Source: Enterobacter_D sp963521185
GTDB taxonomy: Bacteria > Pseudomonadota > Gammaproteobacteria > Enterobacterales > Enterobacteriaceae
Assembly: GCA_963521185.1 (NCBI GenBank)
Contig: CAUQTV010000006.1
Location: 62,001-126,000, forward strand
Direction: 5' to 3'
Length of the DNA stretch: 64,000 nt
Of the stretch, positions 53,215 through 63,611 are shown piece by piece. Every line of letters starts with the position of its first letter. The first letter of the stretch is position 1. Below the pieces are notes generated by a model. It was not told where the DNA came from. It saw nothing but the letters and a program-made list of their open reading frames with translations, and did no database searches. The position numbers were made by a program, and so were the translations under genes.

Positions 53215-54852
53215 TTACTTCGCCTGACGCTTCTGGTAATCGCTCGCGGCCTTCACAAAGCCTGCAAACAGCGGATGCCCATCACGCGGCGTTGACGTAA
53301 ATTCCGGGTGGAACTGACAGGCCACAAACCACGGATGGTTTGGCACCTCAATGATCTCGACCAACTGATCATCGCCGGAACGGCCCGCAATACGCAGACC
53401 CGCAGCTTCAATTTGTTTCAACAGCATATTGTTGACTTCATAGCGGTGACGGTGGCGTTCAACAATGGTTGGCGCACCGTACAACTGACGGACCAGGCTC
53501 TCATCGCTCAGTTGGCACTGCTGTGCGCCGAGACGCATCGTGCCGCCCAGGTCGCTCTTTTCAGTGCGCACTTCAACGTTGCCTTCTTCATCACGCCATT
53601 CAGTAATCAGCGCCACAACCGGGTACTTACAGTCTGGCACAAATTCCGTTGAGTTGGCGTTGTCCATCCCCGCCACGTTGCGCGCAAACTCAATCAACGC
53701 AACCTGCATACCCAGGCAAATACCGAGGTAAGGAATATTGTTTTCACGCGCATAGCGTGCAGTGGCCACTTTGCCTTCAACACCCCGGTAGCCAAAGCCG
53801 CCTGGGATCAAAATAGCATCTAAACCTTTCAGAATTTCAACACCGCGTGTTTCAACATCTTGCGAATCGATCAATTTGATGTTGACGGTTACGCGGTTCT
53901 TCAGGCCACCGTGTTTCAGCGCTTCGATCACCGATTTGTAGGCATCTGGCAGTTCAATGTACTTACCGACCATACCAATGGTGACTTCGCCTGCCGGATT
54001 CGCTTCTTCGTAAATCACCTGTTCCCATTCTGACAGGTTTGCTTCCGCACAGTTCAGGCTGAATCGTTTACAAATATAATCGTCCAGACCCTGCGATTTC
54101 AACATGCCTGGAATTTTATAAATAGAATCGACGTCTTTCAGAGAAATAACGGCTTTTTCCGGAACGTTACAGAACAAAGCAATTTTCGCACGTTCGTTGG
54201 CAGGAACGGCGCGATCTGAACGACAAATCAGGATATCCGGCTGGATACCAATAGAAAGCAGCTCTTTCACAGAATGCTGTGTCGGTTTGGTTTTCACCTC
54301 ACCGGCGGCGGCCATGTACGGAACCAGCGTCAGGTGCATGTACATGGTGTGCTCGCGGCCCACTTCAACGGCCATCTGGCGAATCGCTTCAAGGAACGGC
54401 AGGGACTCGATATCACCCACCGTGCCGCCGATTTCAACCAGCACGACGTCGTGGCCTTCGCCACCTTCAATGATGCGTTCTTTAATGGCGTTGGTGATGT
54501 GCGGAATGACCTGAACGGTCGCGCCCAAATAGTCACCGCGACGCTCTTTACGCAGAACATCAGAGTAGATACGGCCGGTGGTGAAGTTGTTACGACGGCT
54601 CATTTTGGTGCGAATGAAGCGCTCGTAGTGGCCCAGGTCCAAATCGGTTTCAGCGCCGTCTTCGGTAACGAACACTTCCCCGTGCTGGATCGGACTCATG
54701 GTACCTGGATCGACGTTGATGTACGGATCCAGTTTCATCATGCTTACGTTGAGGCCACGGGCTTCAAGAATGGCTGCGAGGGAGGCGGCTGCAATGCCTT
54801 TACCCAGAGAGGATACAACCCCGCCGGTCACAAAAATATAGTTCGTTGTCAT
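53215..54852 (-). CDS. pyrG: CTP synthase
   Basis: This 545-residue enzyme aminates UTP to CTP. The N-terminal synthetase domain starts TTNYIFVTGGVVSSLGKGIA with its P-loop. The C-terminal glutamine amidotransferase has the nucleophile Cys in YLGICLGMQVALIE near residue 379 and the His/Glu pair in ACQFHPEFTSTP near 515. It forms an operon with eno, 78 bp downstream. Confidence 0.99.
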   Translation of the reverse strand: MTTNYIFVTGGVVSSLGKGIAAASLAAILEARGLNVSMMKLDPYINVDPGTMSPIQHGEVFVTEDGAETDLDLGHYERFIRTKMSRRNNFTTGRIYSDVLRKERRGDYLGATVQVIPHITNAIKERIIEGGEGHDVVLVEIGGTVGDIESLPFLEAIRQMAVEVGREHTMYMHLTLVPYMAAAGEVKTKPTQHSVKELLSIGIQPDILICRSDRAVPANERAKIALFCNVPEKAVISLKDVDSIYKIPGMLKSQGLDDYICKRFSLNCAEANLSEWEQVIYEEANPAGEVTIGMVGKYIELPDAYKSVIEALKHGGLKNRVTVNIKLIDSQDVETRGVEILKGLDAILIPGGFGYRGVEGKVATARYARENNIPYLGICLGMQVALIEFARNVAGMDNANSTEFVPDCKYPVVALITEWRDEEGNVEVRTEKSDLGGTMRLGAQQCQLSDESLVRQLYGAPTIVERHRHRYEVNNMLLKQIEAAGLRIAGRSGDDQLVEIIEVPNHPWFVACQFHPEFTSTPRDGHPLFAGFVKAASDYQKRQAK

Positions 54853-55079
54853 GCTGAACCTGAGAAGTTAGGTTTAAAAGACGATGGAATAACCAGGACG
54901 GGAAAGTAGTATACCGGAACTACGCAGTTGCCACAAACTTTCATTCTCCCTCCTCTTCGCCGTGTTCAGACATTCATAAGGAGTGAGAAAATAGCCGCTT
55001 TTGGCTAAATGTTTTTGACGCAAATCAAGCGCTTGTTATTTAAAAAATCACACAAATCGCGCTTGATCTGCAAAACTCG
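54853..55079. other. Gap between mazG and pyrG
   Basis: This 227-bp AT-rich region upstream of pyrG presumably holds the pyrG-eno promoter. I see no ORF and no conserved RNA. Confidence 0.4.
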
Positions 55080-55871
55080 TTAGAGATCAGATTCCTGGCG
55101 TTTTACCTCCTGCCAGACCGCTTCCATGGTATCGAGGTCAACGCCCGTCATTTCCAGACCGCGCGCGGCGACAATCCGCTCAACTTCGCGAAAACGGCGC
55201 TCAAATTTCAGGTTCGCTTTTTGCAGTGCAACCTCGGCTTTTACCCCTAAATGGCGGGATAAGTTGACCGTCGCAAACAGCAAATCGCCCATCTCTTCTT
55301 CAACACGGGCCTGATCGACGACCGCCTGTTTTGCTTCGTCCATCACCTCGTCGATTTCTTCGTAGACTTTTTCCAGCACCGGCCCCAGCGAGGTCCAGTC
55401 AAAGCCGACGCCCGAGCAGCGTTTTTGAATTTTGTGCGCGCGCATCAGCGCCGGGAAACTGTGGGGAATGTCATCGAGGGCGGAGTGCTGGGCTTTTTCC
55501 GCGCGCTCTTCGGTTTTGATCTGCTCCCAGCGGGCCAGCACCTCAGTGCTGTTACCGGCGGTGGCTTCACCGAAGATATGCGGATGGCGGCGTTCGAGCT
55601 TGTCACAAATCGCCGCGCATACCGCGTCGAAATCGAAACGCCCCTCTTCCTGCGCCATTTGCGCAAAAAACACCACCTGGAACAGCAGGTCGCCCAGCTC
55701 CCCGCGCAGATCGTCAAAGTCTTCCCGGGCGATGGCGTCGAGCACTTCGTACGTTTCTTCGAGGGTGTAAGGGGCGATGGTGGCGTAAGTCTGTTCTTTA
55801 TCCCACGGGCAGCCGGTTTCCGGGTCGCGCAGGCGCGCCATAATGCCCAGAAGGCGATCGATTTGGTTCAT
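55080..55871 (-). CDS. mazG: Nucleoside triphosphate pyrophosphohydrolase MazG
   Basis: This 263-residue all-alpha NTP pyrophosphatase is built of two MazG domains. Metal-binding EExxE-like motifs are seen in LEETYEVLDAIAREDFDDLRGELGD (residues 35-60) and again near residue 170 (KVYEEIDEVMDEA). It hydrolyses NTPs and in E. coli lowers ppGpp. The mazEF toxin-antitoxin pair that lies between relA and mazG in E. coli is absent here; only REP-like repeats separate the genes. Confidence 0.96.
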   Translation of the reverse strand: MNQIDRLLGIMARLRDPETGCPWDKEQTYATIAPYTLEETYEVLDAIAREDFDDLRGELGDLLFQVVFFAQMAQEEGRFDFDAVCAAICDKLERRHPHIFGEATAGNSTEVLARWEQIKTEERAEKAQHSALDDIPHSFPALMRAHKIQKRCSGVGFDWTSLGPVLEKVYEEIDEVMDEAKQAVVDQARVEEEMGDLLFATVNLSRHLGVKAEVALQKANLKFERRFREVERIVAARGLEMTGVDLDTMEAVWQEVKRQESDL

Positions 55872-55888
55872 GATAGTGTCCTGAAAAA

Positions 55889-55958
55889 CGTCGGGTGGCG
55901 CTGACGCTGACCCGACCTACGTAAGAGGGTAGCCCCGGCAAGCAACGCGCCGCCGGGG
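55889..55958. repeat. REP-like repeats between relA and mazG
   Basis: Two palindromic units (GTCGGGTGGCGCTGACGC with CCCGAC, and CCCCGGCAAGC with GCCGGGG) occupy the gap where E. coli has mazEF. No toxin or antitoxin frame is present. Confidence 0.6.
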
Positions 55959-55978
55959 AAGAGAGCAGAAAAGCAGCG

Positions 55979-58222
55979 TTAGCCGCCGTGCAAACGACGT
56001 GCGTCGATCACATCCGGCACCTGATTGAGCTTGCTGAGCACGCGGCCCAGCACTTGCAGGTTATAGATCTCGATGTTCATATCGATAGTGGCCAGTTGCT
56101 GCTTGGTATCGCTACGACTCGCCACGCCCAGCACGTTTACCTTCTCGTTGGCGAGAATGGTGGTGATGTCGCGCAACAGCCCGCTGCGATCGTTGGCGGT
56201 GACGCGCACCACCAGCGAGTACCCGGCCGAATAGCTTTCGCCCCACACCGCATCGACAATGCGTTCCGGCGCGTGAGATTGCAGTTCGGTCAACTGGTCG
56301 CAGTCGGCGCGGTGAATGGAGATCCCACGCCCCTGGGTAATGAAACCGATGATCTCATCGCCGGGGATCGGCTGGCAGCAGCGCGCAATGTGGTGCATCA
56401 GATTGCCCACGCCTTCCACCACCACGCGACCGTTATCTTTGCTGGTGTTGCGATTTTGCGGGGTCCAGGTTTTCTGCTGCAACTGTTTTAACGCGGCGGC
56501 GTCCTGCTCTTCCGCGCTCGGCTTGTTGAACTGCGATTGCAGGAAGTTCACCATCTGATTGAGACGGATATCGCCCCCGCCAATCGCCGCCAGCAACTCT
56601 TCCATTTCGTTAAAGTTGTAGCGCGGCAGCAGGTGTTTTTCCGCCTCTTTCAGGCTGATCCCCAAATGCTCCAGCTCGTCGTCAAGGATCTGACGCCCGG
56701 CGAGAATGTTCTTGTCCCGATCCTGCTTACGGAACCAGTTGTGGATTTTGGCGCGTCCACGGCTGGTGGTGACATAGCCCAGGTTCGGGTTAAGCCAGTC
56801 GCGGCTCGGGTTGGGCTGCTTCTGAGTGATGATCTCAATCTGATCGCCCATTTGCAGCTGATAGGTGAACGGCACGATACGCCCACCAATTTTTGCGCCG
56901 ATGCAGCGGTGCCCCACATCGCTGTGGATGTGGTAGGCAAAATCAAGGGGTGTCGAGCCTGCCGGTAAATCGACCACGTCTCCCTTCGGCGTAAACACAT
57001 AGACGCGGTCGTCGAAGACCTGGCTGCGCACTTCGTCGAGCATTTCGCCGGAGTCGGCCATCTCTTCCTGCCAGGCAATCAGCTTGCGCAGCCAGGCAAT
57101 ACGGTCTTCGTGACCGCTTGCGCGCGCGCCCACTGCCGCCGCCCCTTCTTTGTACTTCCAGTGCGCCGCCACGCCGAGTTCAGCGTCTTCATGCATCTGC
57201 TTAGTGCGGATCTGAATCTCAACCGTTTTGCCGCCAGGACCGAGCACCACGGTATGAATAGACTGATAGCCATTGGGTTTTGGGTTGGCAACGTAGTCGT
57301 CGAACTCATCCGGCAAATGGCGATAATGGGTATGCACAATGCCCAGCGCCGCATAACAGTCCTGCAAGCGCTCGGCGACGATGCGCACGGCGCGCACGTC
57401 AAACAGCTCGTCAAAGGCGAGGTGTTTTTTCTGCATTTTGCGCCAGATGCTGTAGATGTGTTTCGGTCGGCCATATACTTCGGCCTTCACGCCTTCCGTT
57501 TTCATTTCTGAACGCAGGTGGCCGACGAATTCGTCAATGTAGTGCTCGCGATCGATACGGCGCTCGTGCAGCAGTTTGGCAATCCGCTTGTATTCGTCCG
57601 GGTGCAGGTAGCGGAAGCAGTAATCTTCCAGCTCCCATTTCAGCTGCCCGATGCCTAAGCGGTTCGCCAGCGGGGCGTAAATGTTGGTGCACTCTTTCGC
57701 CGCCAGCACGCGCTCATCTTCCGGCGAGTCTTTGACTTCGCGCAGATGCGCGACGCGCTCGGCCAGCTTAATGACCACGCAGCGGAAATCATCGACCATT
57801 GCCAGCAGCATGCGCCGGACGTTATCAACCTGCTCAGAAGAGACGGAGTCGGTATGCGTCGCCTTAAGCTGACGAATAGCCGCCATATCACGCACGCCGT
57901 GAATCAAATCAACGACCGGTTTCCCGACGCTCTCCTGCATCACCTCTTCGCTAACCACGTCGGCGTCCGCCAGCGGGAACAGCAGCGCCGCGCGCAGGGT
58001 GTCGATATCCATGCTGAGCATGGAGAGAATTTCCACCATCTCCACGCCGCGCCACAGCAGCAGGTCGGCGTTGGGGTGTCCCTGAGTTTGTTGCAGGCAA
58101 TACGCCCAGGTTTCGGCTAAGCGGTCACACGAGGGCTGACTGGAAATGCCCAGACTGGCGATCCATTTCTCCGGATCGAATTCCCCCGCTCGATTAAGAT
58201 GTGCACTTCTTACCGCAACCAT
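55979..58222 (-). CDS. relA: (p)ppGpp synthetase RelA
   Basis: This 747-residue ribosome-associated enzyme makes (p)ppGpp when uncharged tRNA enters the A site. It has a degenerate hydrolase domain (residues 50-200, where the HD pair is replaced near DTLRAALLFPLADADVV), the synthetase domain (KPNGYQSIHTVVLGPGGK near residue 315), the TGS domain (VYVFTPKGDVVDLPAGSTPLDFAY near 406) and a C-terminal ACT domain. Together with rpoS and barA it gives this region its stress-signalling content. Confidence 0.98.
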   Translation of the reverse strand: MVAVRSAHLNRAGEFDPEKWIASLGISSQPSCDRLAETWAYCLQQTQGHPNADLLLWRGVEMVEILSMLSMDIDTLRAALLFPLADADVVSEEVMQESVGKPVVDLIHGVRDMAAIRQLKATHTDSVSSEQVDNVRRMLLAMVDDFRCVVIKLAERVAHLREVKDSPEDERVLAAKECTNIYAPLANRLGIGQLKWELEDYCFRYLHPDEYKRIAKLLHERRIDREHYIDEFVGHLRSEMKTEGVKAEVYGRPKHIYSIWRKMQKKHLAFDELFDVRAVRIVAERLQDCYAALGIVHTHYRHLPDEFDDYVANPKPNGYQSIHTVVLGPGGKTVEIQIRTKQMHEDAELGVAAHWKYKEGAAAVGARASGHEDRIAWLRKLIAWQEEMADSGEMLDEVRSQVFDDRVYVFTPKGDVVDLPAGSTPLDFAYHIHSDVGHRCIGAKIGGRIVPFTYQLQMGDQIEIITQKQPNPSRDWLNPNLGYVTTSRGRAKIHNWFRKQDRDKNILAGRQILDDELEHLGISLKEAEKHLLPRYNFNEMEELLAAIGGGDIRLNQMVNFLQSQFNKPSAEEQDAAALKQLQQKTWTPQNRNTSKDNGRVVVEGVGNLMHHIARCCQPIPGDEIIGFITQGRGISIHRADCDQLTELQSHAPERIVDAVWGESYSAGYSLVVRVTANDRSGLLRDITTILANEKVNVLGVASRSDTKQQLATIDMNIEIYNLQVLGRVLSKLNQVPDVIDARRLHGG

Positions 58223-58270
58223 TGTCCTCTCCTTTAAGGGACTGGGCCTGTCGAAGTCGACAAGCCGAAA

Positions 58271-59584
58271 TTAATTACCTGTGCTCAAATTGCGTTCAAA
58301 CAGCACCATTGATTCCAGATGCCCAGTGTGCGGGAACATGTCCAGCATCGCCAGCCGCTGAATTTGGTATCCCGCCGTTAATAATGCTTCGCTGTCACGG
58401 GCAAGCGTGGCCGGGTTACAAGAAACATAGACCACTTTTGTCGGCGCGAGTTTTATAACGTGCTGCATTACGCCTGCGGCACCGGCACGGGCCGGGTCGA
58501 GCAGGACTTTATCAAAACCGTGGCGCGCCCAGGGCTGCCGGGTGACATCGTCTTCCAGATTTTCATGAAAGAAGGTCACATTGCTTACGCCATTATTTTC
58601 GGCATTTTCACGCGCCTTCACTACCAGCGCCTCGACGCCTTCAACGCCCACCACGCTCGCCGCGCGTTTTGCCAGCGGCAGGGTAAAGTTACCCATTCCG
58701 CAGAACAAATCCAGCACCCGATCGGTGGATTTTACGTCCAGCCACGCCAGCGCAGCGGCGACCATCTGCTGGTTAACGCTATCGTTGACCTGAATGAAAT
58801 CGCGCGGACTGAAGGTTAAGCGTAGCCCGTCTGACGTGTACCAGGGAGCGTCACCTGTAACAGCTTCAAGTATCTCGCTTTCCGGCGCGAGGAAAAGCGA
58901 GACACCCTGAGAATGCGAAAAGCGTTCCAGTTTTTCGTTATCATCGGCGCTTAATTGCGCAGTGTGACGCAATACCATCAGCGGACCGTTATCCGCCAGC
59001 ACCAGCTCAACGTGTCCAAGGTGGCGTGCGCCTTTCAATCCCGCAAGGCATTCACGCAGCGGCGGGAGCAATGCTTCAAGACGGGGCACCAGCACCGGGC
59101 AGCGCGTCACATTGACGATGTCTGTCGCGTTGGCTTTACGAAAGCCCATATCGAGCGTCTGCGTTTTTGGCTGATAGTGCAGGCTCAGGCGGGCGCGGCG
59201 GCGGTAGCCCCAGGGCGTTCCGGCGATAACGTCATCAACGCTGTGCTTAATTAAACGCGCCAGTGCGCCGCTTTTACTGCGTTGTTGCAGGGCAATACTG
59301 GCGTGCTGCTGCTGGCAACCGCCACACACGCCAAAGTGCGGGCACGCAGGTTTGACGCGCTCCGGGCTGTCGCTGAGACGGCGCTTAACCTGCCCGCGCG
59401 CGTACTGCTTTTTGTCTTCCGTCACGGTAATTTCTGCGCGCTCCTGCGGCAACAGACCGGGGATAAACAGCGCCTTACCCTCATGACGCGCCACGCCCTG
59501 ACCGAAGGGGTCGAGGTCAGTGACGTCGACAGTTATGATCTGACGCGTCGCCACGCGTCGTTTTGCAGAGTAGAATTGCACCAT
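58271..59584 (-). CDS. rlmD: 23S rRNA (uracil(1939)-C(5))-methyltransferase RlmD
   Basis: This 437-residue enzyme methylates U1939 of 23S rRNA. It has a TRAM domain (residues 1-70), a 4Fe-4S cluster motif (CPHFGVCGGCQQQH near residue 81) and a SAM domain (DLFCGMGNFTLPLA near 293), ending in the catalytic Cys in YVSCNPATLARD near 390. The ATG at 59584 matches the E. coli start (MxQFYSAKRR). It is divergent from barA with 57 bp between. Confidence 0.97.
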   Translation of the reverse strand: MVQFYSAKRRVATRQIITVDVTDLDPFGQGVARHEGKALFIPGLLPQERAEITVTEDKKQYARGQVKRRLSDSPERVKPACPHFGVCGGCQQQHASIALQQRSKSGALARLIKHSVDDVIAGTPWGYRRRARLSLHYQPKTQTLDMGFRKANATDIVNVTRCPVLVPRLEALLPPLRECLAGLKGARHLGHVELVLADNGPLMVLRHTAQLSADDNEKLERFSHSQGVSLFLAPESEILEAVTGDAPWYTSDGLRLTFSPRDFIQVNDSVNQQMVAAALAWLDVKSTDRVLDLFCGMGNFTLPLAKRAASVVGVEGVEALVVKARENAENNGVSNVTFFHENLEDDVTRQPWARHGFDKVLLDPARAGAAGVMQHVIKLAPTKVVYVSCNPATLARDSEALLTAGYQIQRLAMLDMFPHTGHLESMVLFERNLSTGN

Positions 59585-59641
59585 TGCCTGGAATTTTCTC
59601 AATCAAACAGAATGGCCCTGATTGTCACATAACGGAACTCC

Positions 59642-62398
59642 ATGACCAACTACAGCCTGCGTGCTCGCATGATGATTTTGATTCTGGCCCCTACCGTGCT
59701 CATCGGTTTGTTGCTCAGCATTTTCTTCGTTGTTCATCGCTACAATGACTTACAGAGCCAGCTTGAAGACGCCGGAGCCAGCATTATCGAGCCGCTCGCC
59801 GTCTCCAGCGAATACGGCATGAACCTGCAAAACCGCGAGTCCATTGGGCAGTTGATCAGCGTCCTGCACCGCCGCCATTCCGACATCGTGCGCGCGATTT
59901 CGATTTATGACGAACATAACCATCTGTTTGTGACCTCGAATTTCCATCTCGATCCCAGCGAACTCCGGTTGCCAGACGGTTCGCCAATGCCGCGCCGGTT
60001 AGACGTGGTGCGCAAAAGCGATATCATGATCCTGCGCACGCCGATCATGACCGAAAGTTATTTGCCGGATGAATCGTCCGCCTCGGATGCCAAGTCCAGC
60101 CAGAACATGCTCGGCTATGTGGCGCTGGAACTCGACCTGCGCTCCGTGCGGCTTCAGCAATACAAAGAGATTTTCGTCTCAAGCGTGATGATGCTGTTCT
60201 GTATTGGCATTGCGCTGATTTTCGGCTGGCGGCTGATGCGCGACGTGACCGGGCCAATCCGCAACATGGTTAACACCGTTGACCGCATCCGACGCGGCCA
60301 GTTAGACAGTCGCGTCGAAGGCTTTATGCTCGGCGAGCTGGACATGCTGAAAAACGGCATCAATTCCATGGCGATGTCGCTGGCGGCGTACCACGAAGAG
60401 ATGCAGCACAATATTGACCAGGCCACCTCCGATCTGCGCGAAACGCTGGAGCAGATGGAGATCCAGAACGTCGAGCTGGATCTGGCGAAAAAGCGCGCGC
60501 AGGAAGCCGCGCGTATCAAGTCTGAATTCCTCGCCAACATGTCGCACGAGCTACGCACGCCCCTTAACGGCGTGATTGGCTTTACCCGGCTGACGCTGAA
60601 ATCCGAGCTAAATCCCACGCAGAAAGATCATTTGCACACCATTGAACGCTCGGCGAATAACCTGCTGACGATCATCAATGACGTGCTCGATTTCTCAAAA
60701 CTCGAAGCCGGTAAGCTGCTGCTGGAAAGCATTCCTTTCCCACTGCGTAACGCCCTCGACGAGGTGCTGACGCTGCTGGCGCACGCCGCGCACGACAAAG
60801 GCCTGGAGCTAACGCTCAACATCAAAAACGACGTACCGGACAACGTGATAGGCGATCCTCTCCGCCTGCAACAGGTCATTACTAATCTGGTGGGGAACGC
60901 CATTAAGTTTACCGAGCATGGCAATATCGATGTGATCGTCGAGAAGCGCTCGCTCAGCAATAACAAAGTGCAGATTGAAGTGCAGATCCACGATACCGGC
61001 ATCGGCATTCCGGAGCGCGATCAATCGCGCCTGTTCCAGGCGTTTCGTCAGGCGGATGCGAGCATTTCACGGCGTCACGGCGGCACCGGGCTGGGGCTTG
61101 TGATCACGCAAAAACTGGTCAACGAAATGGGCGGCGATATCTCCTTCCACAGCCAGCCGCACCGGGGCTCGACCTTCTGGTTCCACATCAATCTCGATCT
61201 CAATCCCAATGTCGCCAGCGAAGGGCTGTCAACGGTCTGTCTGGCGGGCAAGCGGCTGGCCTATATTGAACCTAACGCGGCGGCGGCCCAGGGCACCCGC
61301 GATATGCTCAGCGTGACGCCGCTGGAGGTGATCTACAGCCCGACGCTCTCAGCGCTGCCGGACGAACATTACGACATGCTGCTGTTTGCGGTGCCCGTCA
61401 CGTTGCAGGAGCCGCTGACGATGCAGCATACCCGGCTGGCAAAAGCGGCCTCAATGACCGATTTCCTGCTGCTGGCGCTGCCCTGCCACGCGCAGGTGAA
61501 CGCCGAAGAACTGAAGCAAAATGGCGCGGCGGCCTGCCTGTTAAAACCGCTCACCTCCGCACGCTTACTGCCTGCGTTAACGGAATACTGTCGCTTGAAT
61601 CGTCAGGCGGAGCCGCTGCTGGAAAACAGCGACAAGCTGCCGATGAGCGTGATGGCGGTGGATGACAACCCGGCTAACCTGAAGCTCATCGGCGCGTTGC
61701 TTGACGATCAGGTGCAGCAGGTTGAGCTGTGTGAAAACGGCCAGCAGGCGATTGATCGGGCAAGGCAGATGAAGTTTGATCTGATCCTGATGGATATCCA
61801 GATGCCGGACATGGACGGCATTCGCGCCTGCGAGCTTATCCGCCATCTGCCGCACCAGCAGCAAACGCCGGTGATCGCCGTGACCGCCCACGCCATGGCC
61901 GGGCAAAAAGAGAAACTTTCAGCGGCGGGCATGAGCGGCTATCTGGCTAAACCGATTGAAGAAGAGAAGCTGCGAAATCTGCTGCTGCGCTATTTGCCCG
62001 GCACCGGGGTCAGTGCGCGGCTCGCCCCGCCAGAGCCGGTTGATATCACGGTAAATCCGAATGTAACGCTCGACTGGCAGCTGGCGCTGCGCCAGGCGGC
62101 AGGGAAAAACGACCTCGCCCATGAGATGCTGCAAATGCTGATCGCCTTCCTGCCGGAGGTGCGCAATAAAGTCGAGGAGCAACTGGTGGGCGAAGCGCCG
62201 CAAGGTCTGGCGGACGCCATTCATAAACTGCACGGCAGCTGCGGCTACAGCGGCGTCCCGCGCCTTAAAAACCTGTGCCAGCTGATTGAGCATCAGTTAC
62301 GCAGCGGCACACCGGCGGAAGAGCTGGAGCCGGAGTTGCTGGAGTTGCTCGATGAGATGGATAACGTCGGACGGGAAGCGGCGAAGATCCTGGGGTGA
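59642..62398 (+). CDS. barA: Hybrid sensor histidine kinase BarA
   Basis: This 918-residue tripartite kinase has the E. coli length. Two membrane segments (about residues 10-31 and 176-195) flank a periplasmic region. A HAMP domain (198-250), the phosphoacceptor His in FLANMSHELRTPLNGVIGF near residue 302, an ATPase domain (DTGIGIP, GGTGLGLVI), a receiver domain with Asp in LILMDIQMPDMDGI near 718, and a C-terminal HPt His in IHKLHGSCGYSG near 861 are all present. With UvrY it activates CsrB/CsrC, and senses acetate and formate in E. coli. Confidence 0.98.
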   Translation: MTNYSLRARMMILILAPTVLIGLLLSIFFVVHRYNDLQSQLEDAGASIIEPLAVSSEYGMNLQNRESIGQLISVLHRRHSDIVRAISIYDEHNHLFVTSNFHLDPSELRLPDGSPMPRRLDVVRKSDIMILRTPIMTESYLPDESSASDAKSSQNMLGYVALELDLRSVRLQQYKEIFVSSVMMLFCIGIALIFGWRLMRDVTGPIRNMVNTVDRIRRGQLDSRVEGFMLGELDMLKNGINSMAMSLAAYHEEMQHNIDQATSDLRETLEQMEIQNVELDLAKKRAQEAARIKSEFLANMSHELRTPLNGVIGFTRLTLKSELNPTQKDHLHTIERSANNLLTIINDVLDFSKLEAGKLLLESIPFPLRNALDEVLTLLAHAAHDKGLELTLNIKNDVPDNVIGDPLRLQQVITNLVGNAIKFTEHGNIDVIVEKRSLSNNKVQIEVQIHDTGIGIPERDQSRLFQAFRQADASISRRHGGTGLGLVITQKLVNEMGGDISFHSQPHRGSTFWFHINLDLNPNVASEGLSTVCLAGKRLAYIEPNAAAAQGTRDMLSVTPLEVIYSPTLSALPDEHYDMLLFAVPVTLQEPLTMQHTRLAKAASMTDFLLLALPCHAQVNAEELKQNGAAACLLKPLTSARLLPALTEYCRLNRQAEPLLENSDKLPMSVMAVDDNPANLKLIGALLDDQVQQVELCENGQQAIDRARQMKFDLILMDIQMPDMDGIRACELIRHLPHQQQTPVIAVTAHAMAGQKEKLSAAGMSGYLAKPIEEEKLRNLLLRYLPGTGVSARLAPPEPVDITVNPNVTLDWQLALRQAAGKNDLAHEMLQMLIAFLPEVRNKVEEQLVGEAPQGLADAIHKLHGSCGYSGVPRLKNLCQLIEHQLRSGTPAEELEPELLELLDEMDNVGREAAKILG

Positions 62399-62419
62399 TC
62401 GTTACTGGAAGAGAGTGTT

Positions 62420-62440
62420 CCCTCTCCCAGTGGGAGAGGG
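62420..62440. repeat. CCCTCTCCC palindrome after barA
   Basis: CCCTCTCCC and GGGAGAGGG pair around AGT. This is a common enterobacterial intergenic palindrome that can act as a transcript end; it lies in the convergent gap between barA and garK. Confidence 0.65.
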
Positions 62441-62468
62441 TTAGGGTCAGGATAAGGGGAAAATAACG

Positions 62469-63611
62469 CTACTTCAGCGCCTGCCCGGCTTTTAGCGTCG
62501 CGGCCACGTTGCGCGCCGTCAGCCGCACATTTTCACCGGCGTTCGCCAGCGCATCATCCAGCGTGCAAATCTTAAAAATCACGCTGAACACCGCATCAAT
62601 ACCGTGATCGTGAACGACGCCGGCATCCGCCGTGAGGCTGCCCGCGATGCCGATCACCGGCACGTTATAGCGCTTAGCGACCTTTGCCACCCCCACCGGC
62701 ACTTTACCGTTGATGGTCTGGCTGTCGATACGCCCTTCCCCGGTGATCACCAGATCCGCGTCGGCAACGTGCGTATCGAGGTGCAGCGCGTCGGTGACGA
62801 TCTCAATTCCCCGGCGCAGTTCTGCCCCGCAAAATGCATAAAGTCCTGCGCCCATACCGCCGGCCGCGCCGCCGCCTGACAGCGTCAGCACGTCCCGATC
62901 CAGATCGCGTAAAATCACTTCGGCGTAATGCTTCAGCGCCGCGTCCAGGCGTGTAATCATCGCCGGGGTCGCGCCCTTTTGCGGACCGAAAACCGCCGTC
63001 GCGCCGTCGTCACCCGTCAGCGGGTTGGTGACGTCGCAGGCCACTTCAATACGGCACGCGTTAAGGCGGGCATCCAGTTCGCTGACATCAATTTTTGCCA
63101 GCGTTTCCAGTTCGCTGCCGCCAGGCCCCAGAGGCTCGCCCTGCGCATTGAGCAACTTCGCGCCCAGCGCCTGTACCATCCCGGCCCCGCCATCGTTAGT
63201 GGCGCTGCCGCCGAGACCAATAATGATGTGTTTCACACCGGCATCAAGCGCATGGCGGATCAGCTCGCCCGTCCCCCAGGACGTGGTGATCAGCGGATCG
63301 CGGCGTGCGGCCGGTACCATCTCAAGACCGCTGGCGGCGGCCATTTCAATAAACGCGCTTTGTTCATCGCCGGAAACACCGTAGAAGCCGTCGACCTGTT
63401 CGCCGAGCGGTCCCCTTACCGGAACCTTAACGACACGCCCGCTGGTTGCCGCGACCATCGCTTCCACCGTGCCTTCTCCCCCGTCGGCCATCGGCAGTTT
63501 GAGATACTCTGCCGTGGGGAAGACGTCGCGAAATCCGCGTTCGATGGCAACAGCGACATCAAGGGCGCTCAAACTTTCCTTGTAGGAGTCCGGTGCGATA
63601 ACAATTTTCAT
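62469..63611 (-). CDS. garK: Glycerate 2-kinase GarK
   Basis: This 380-residue glycerate kinase begins MKIVIAPDSYKESLSALDVA and has MADGGEGT near residue 42, GLGGSATNDGGAGM near 133 and GAAGGMGAGLYAF near 247. It phosphorylates glycerate formed from glucarate and galactarate. It is downstream of gudD on the same strand, so the last and first steps of glucarate use are together. In E. coli garK is in the gar operon instead. Confidence 0.95.
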   Translation of the reverse strand: MKIVIAPDSYKESLSALDVAVAIERGFRDVFPTAEYLKLPMADGGEGTVEAMVAATSGRVVKVPVRGPLGEQVDGFYGVSGDEQSAFIEMAAASGLEMVPAARRDPLITTSWGTGELIRHALDAGVKHIIIGLGGSATNDGGAGMVQALGAKLLNAQGEPLGPGGSELETLAKIDVSELDARLNACRIEVACDVTNPLTGDDGATAVFGPQKGATPAMITRLDAALKHYAEVILRDLDRDVLTLSGGGAAGGMGAGLYAFCGAELRRGIEIVTDALHLDTHVADADLVITGEGRIDSQTINGKVPVGVAKVAKRYNVPVIGIAGSLTADAGVVHDHGIDAVFSVIFKICTLDDALANAGENVRLTARNVAATLKAGQALK

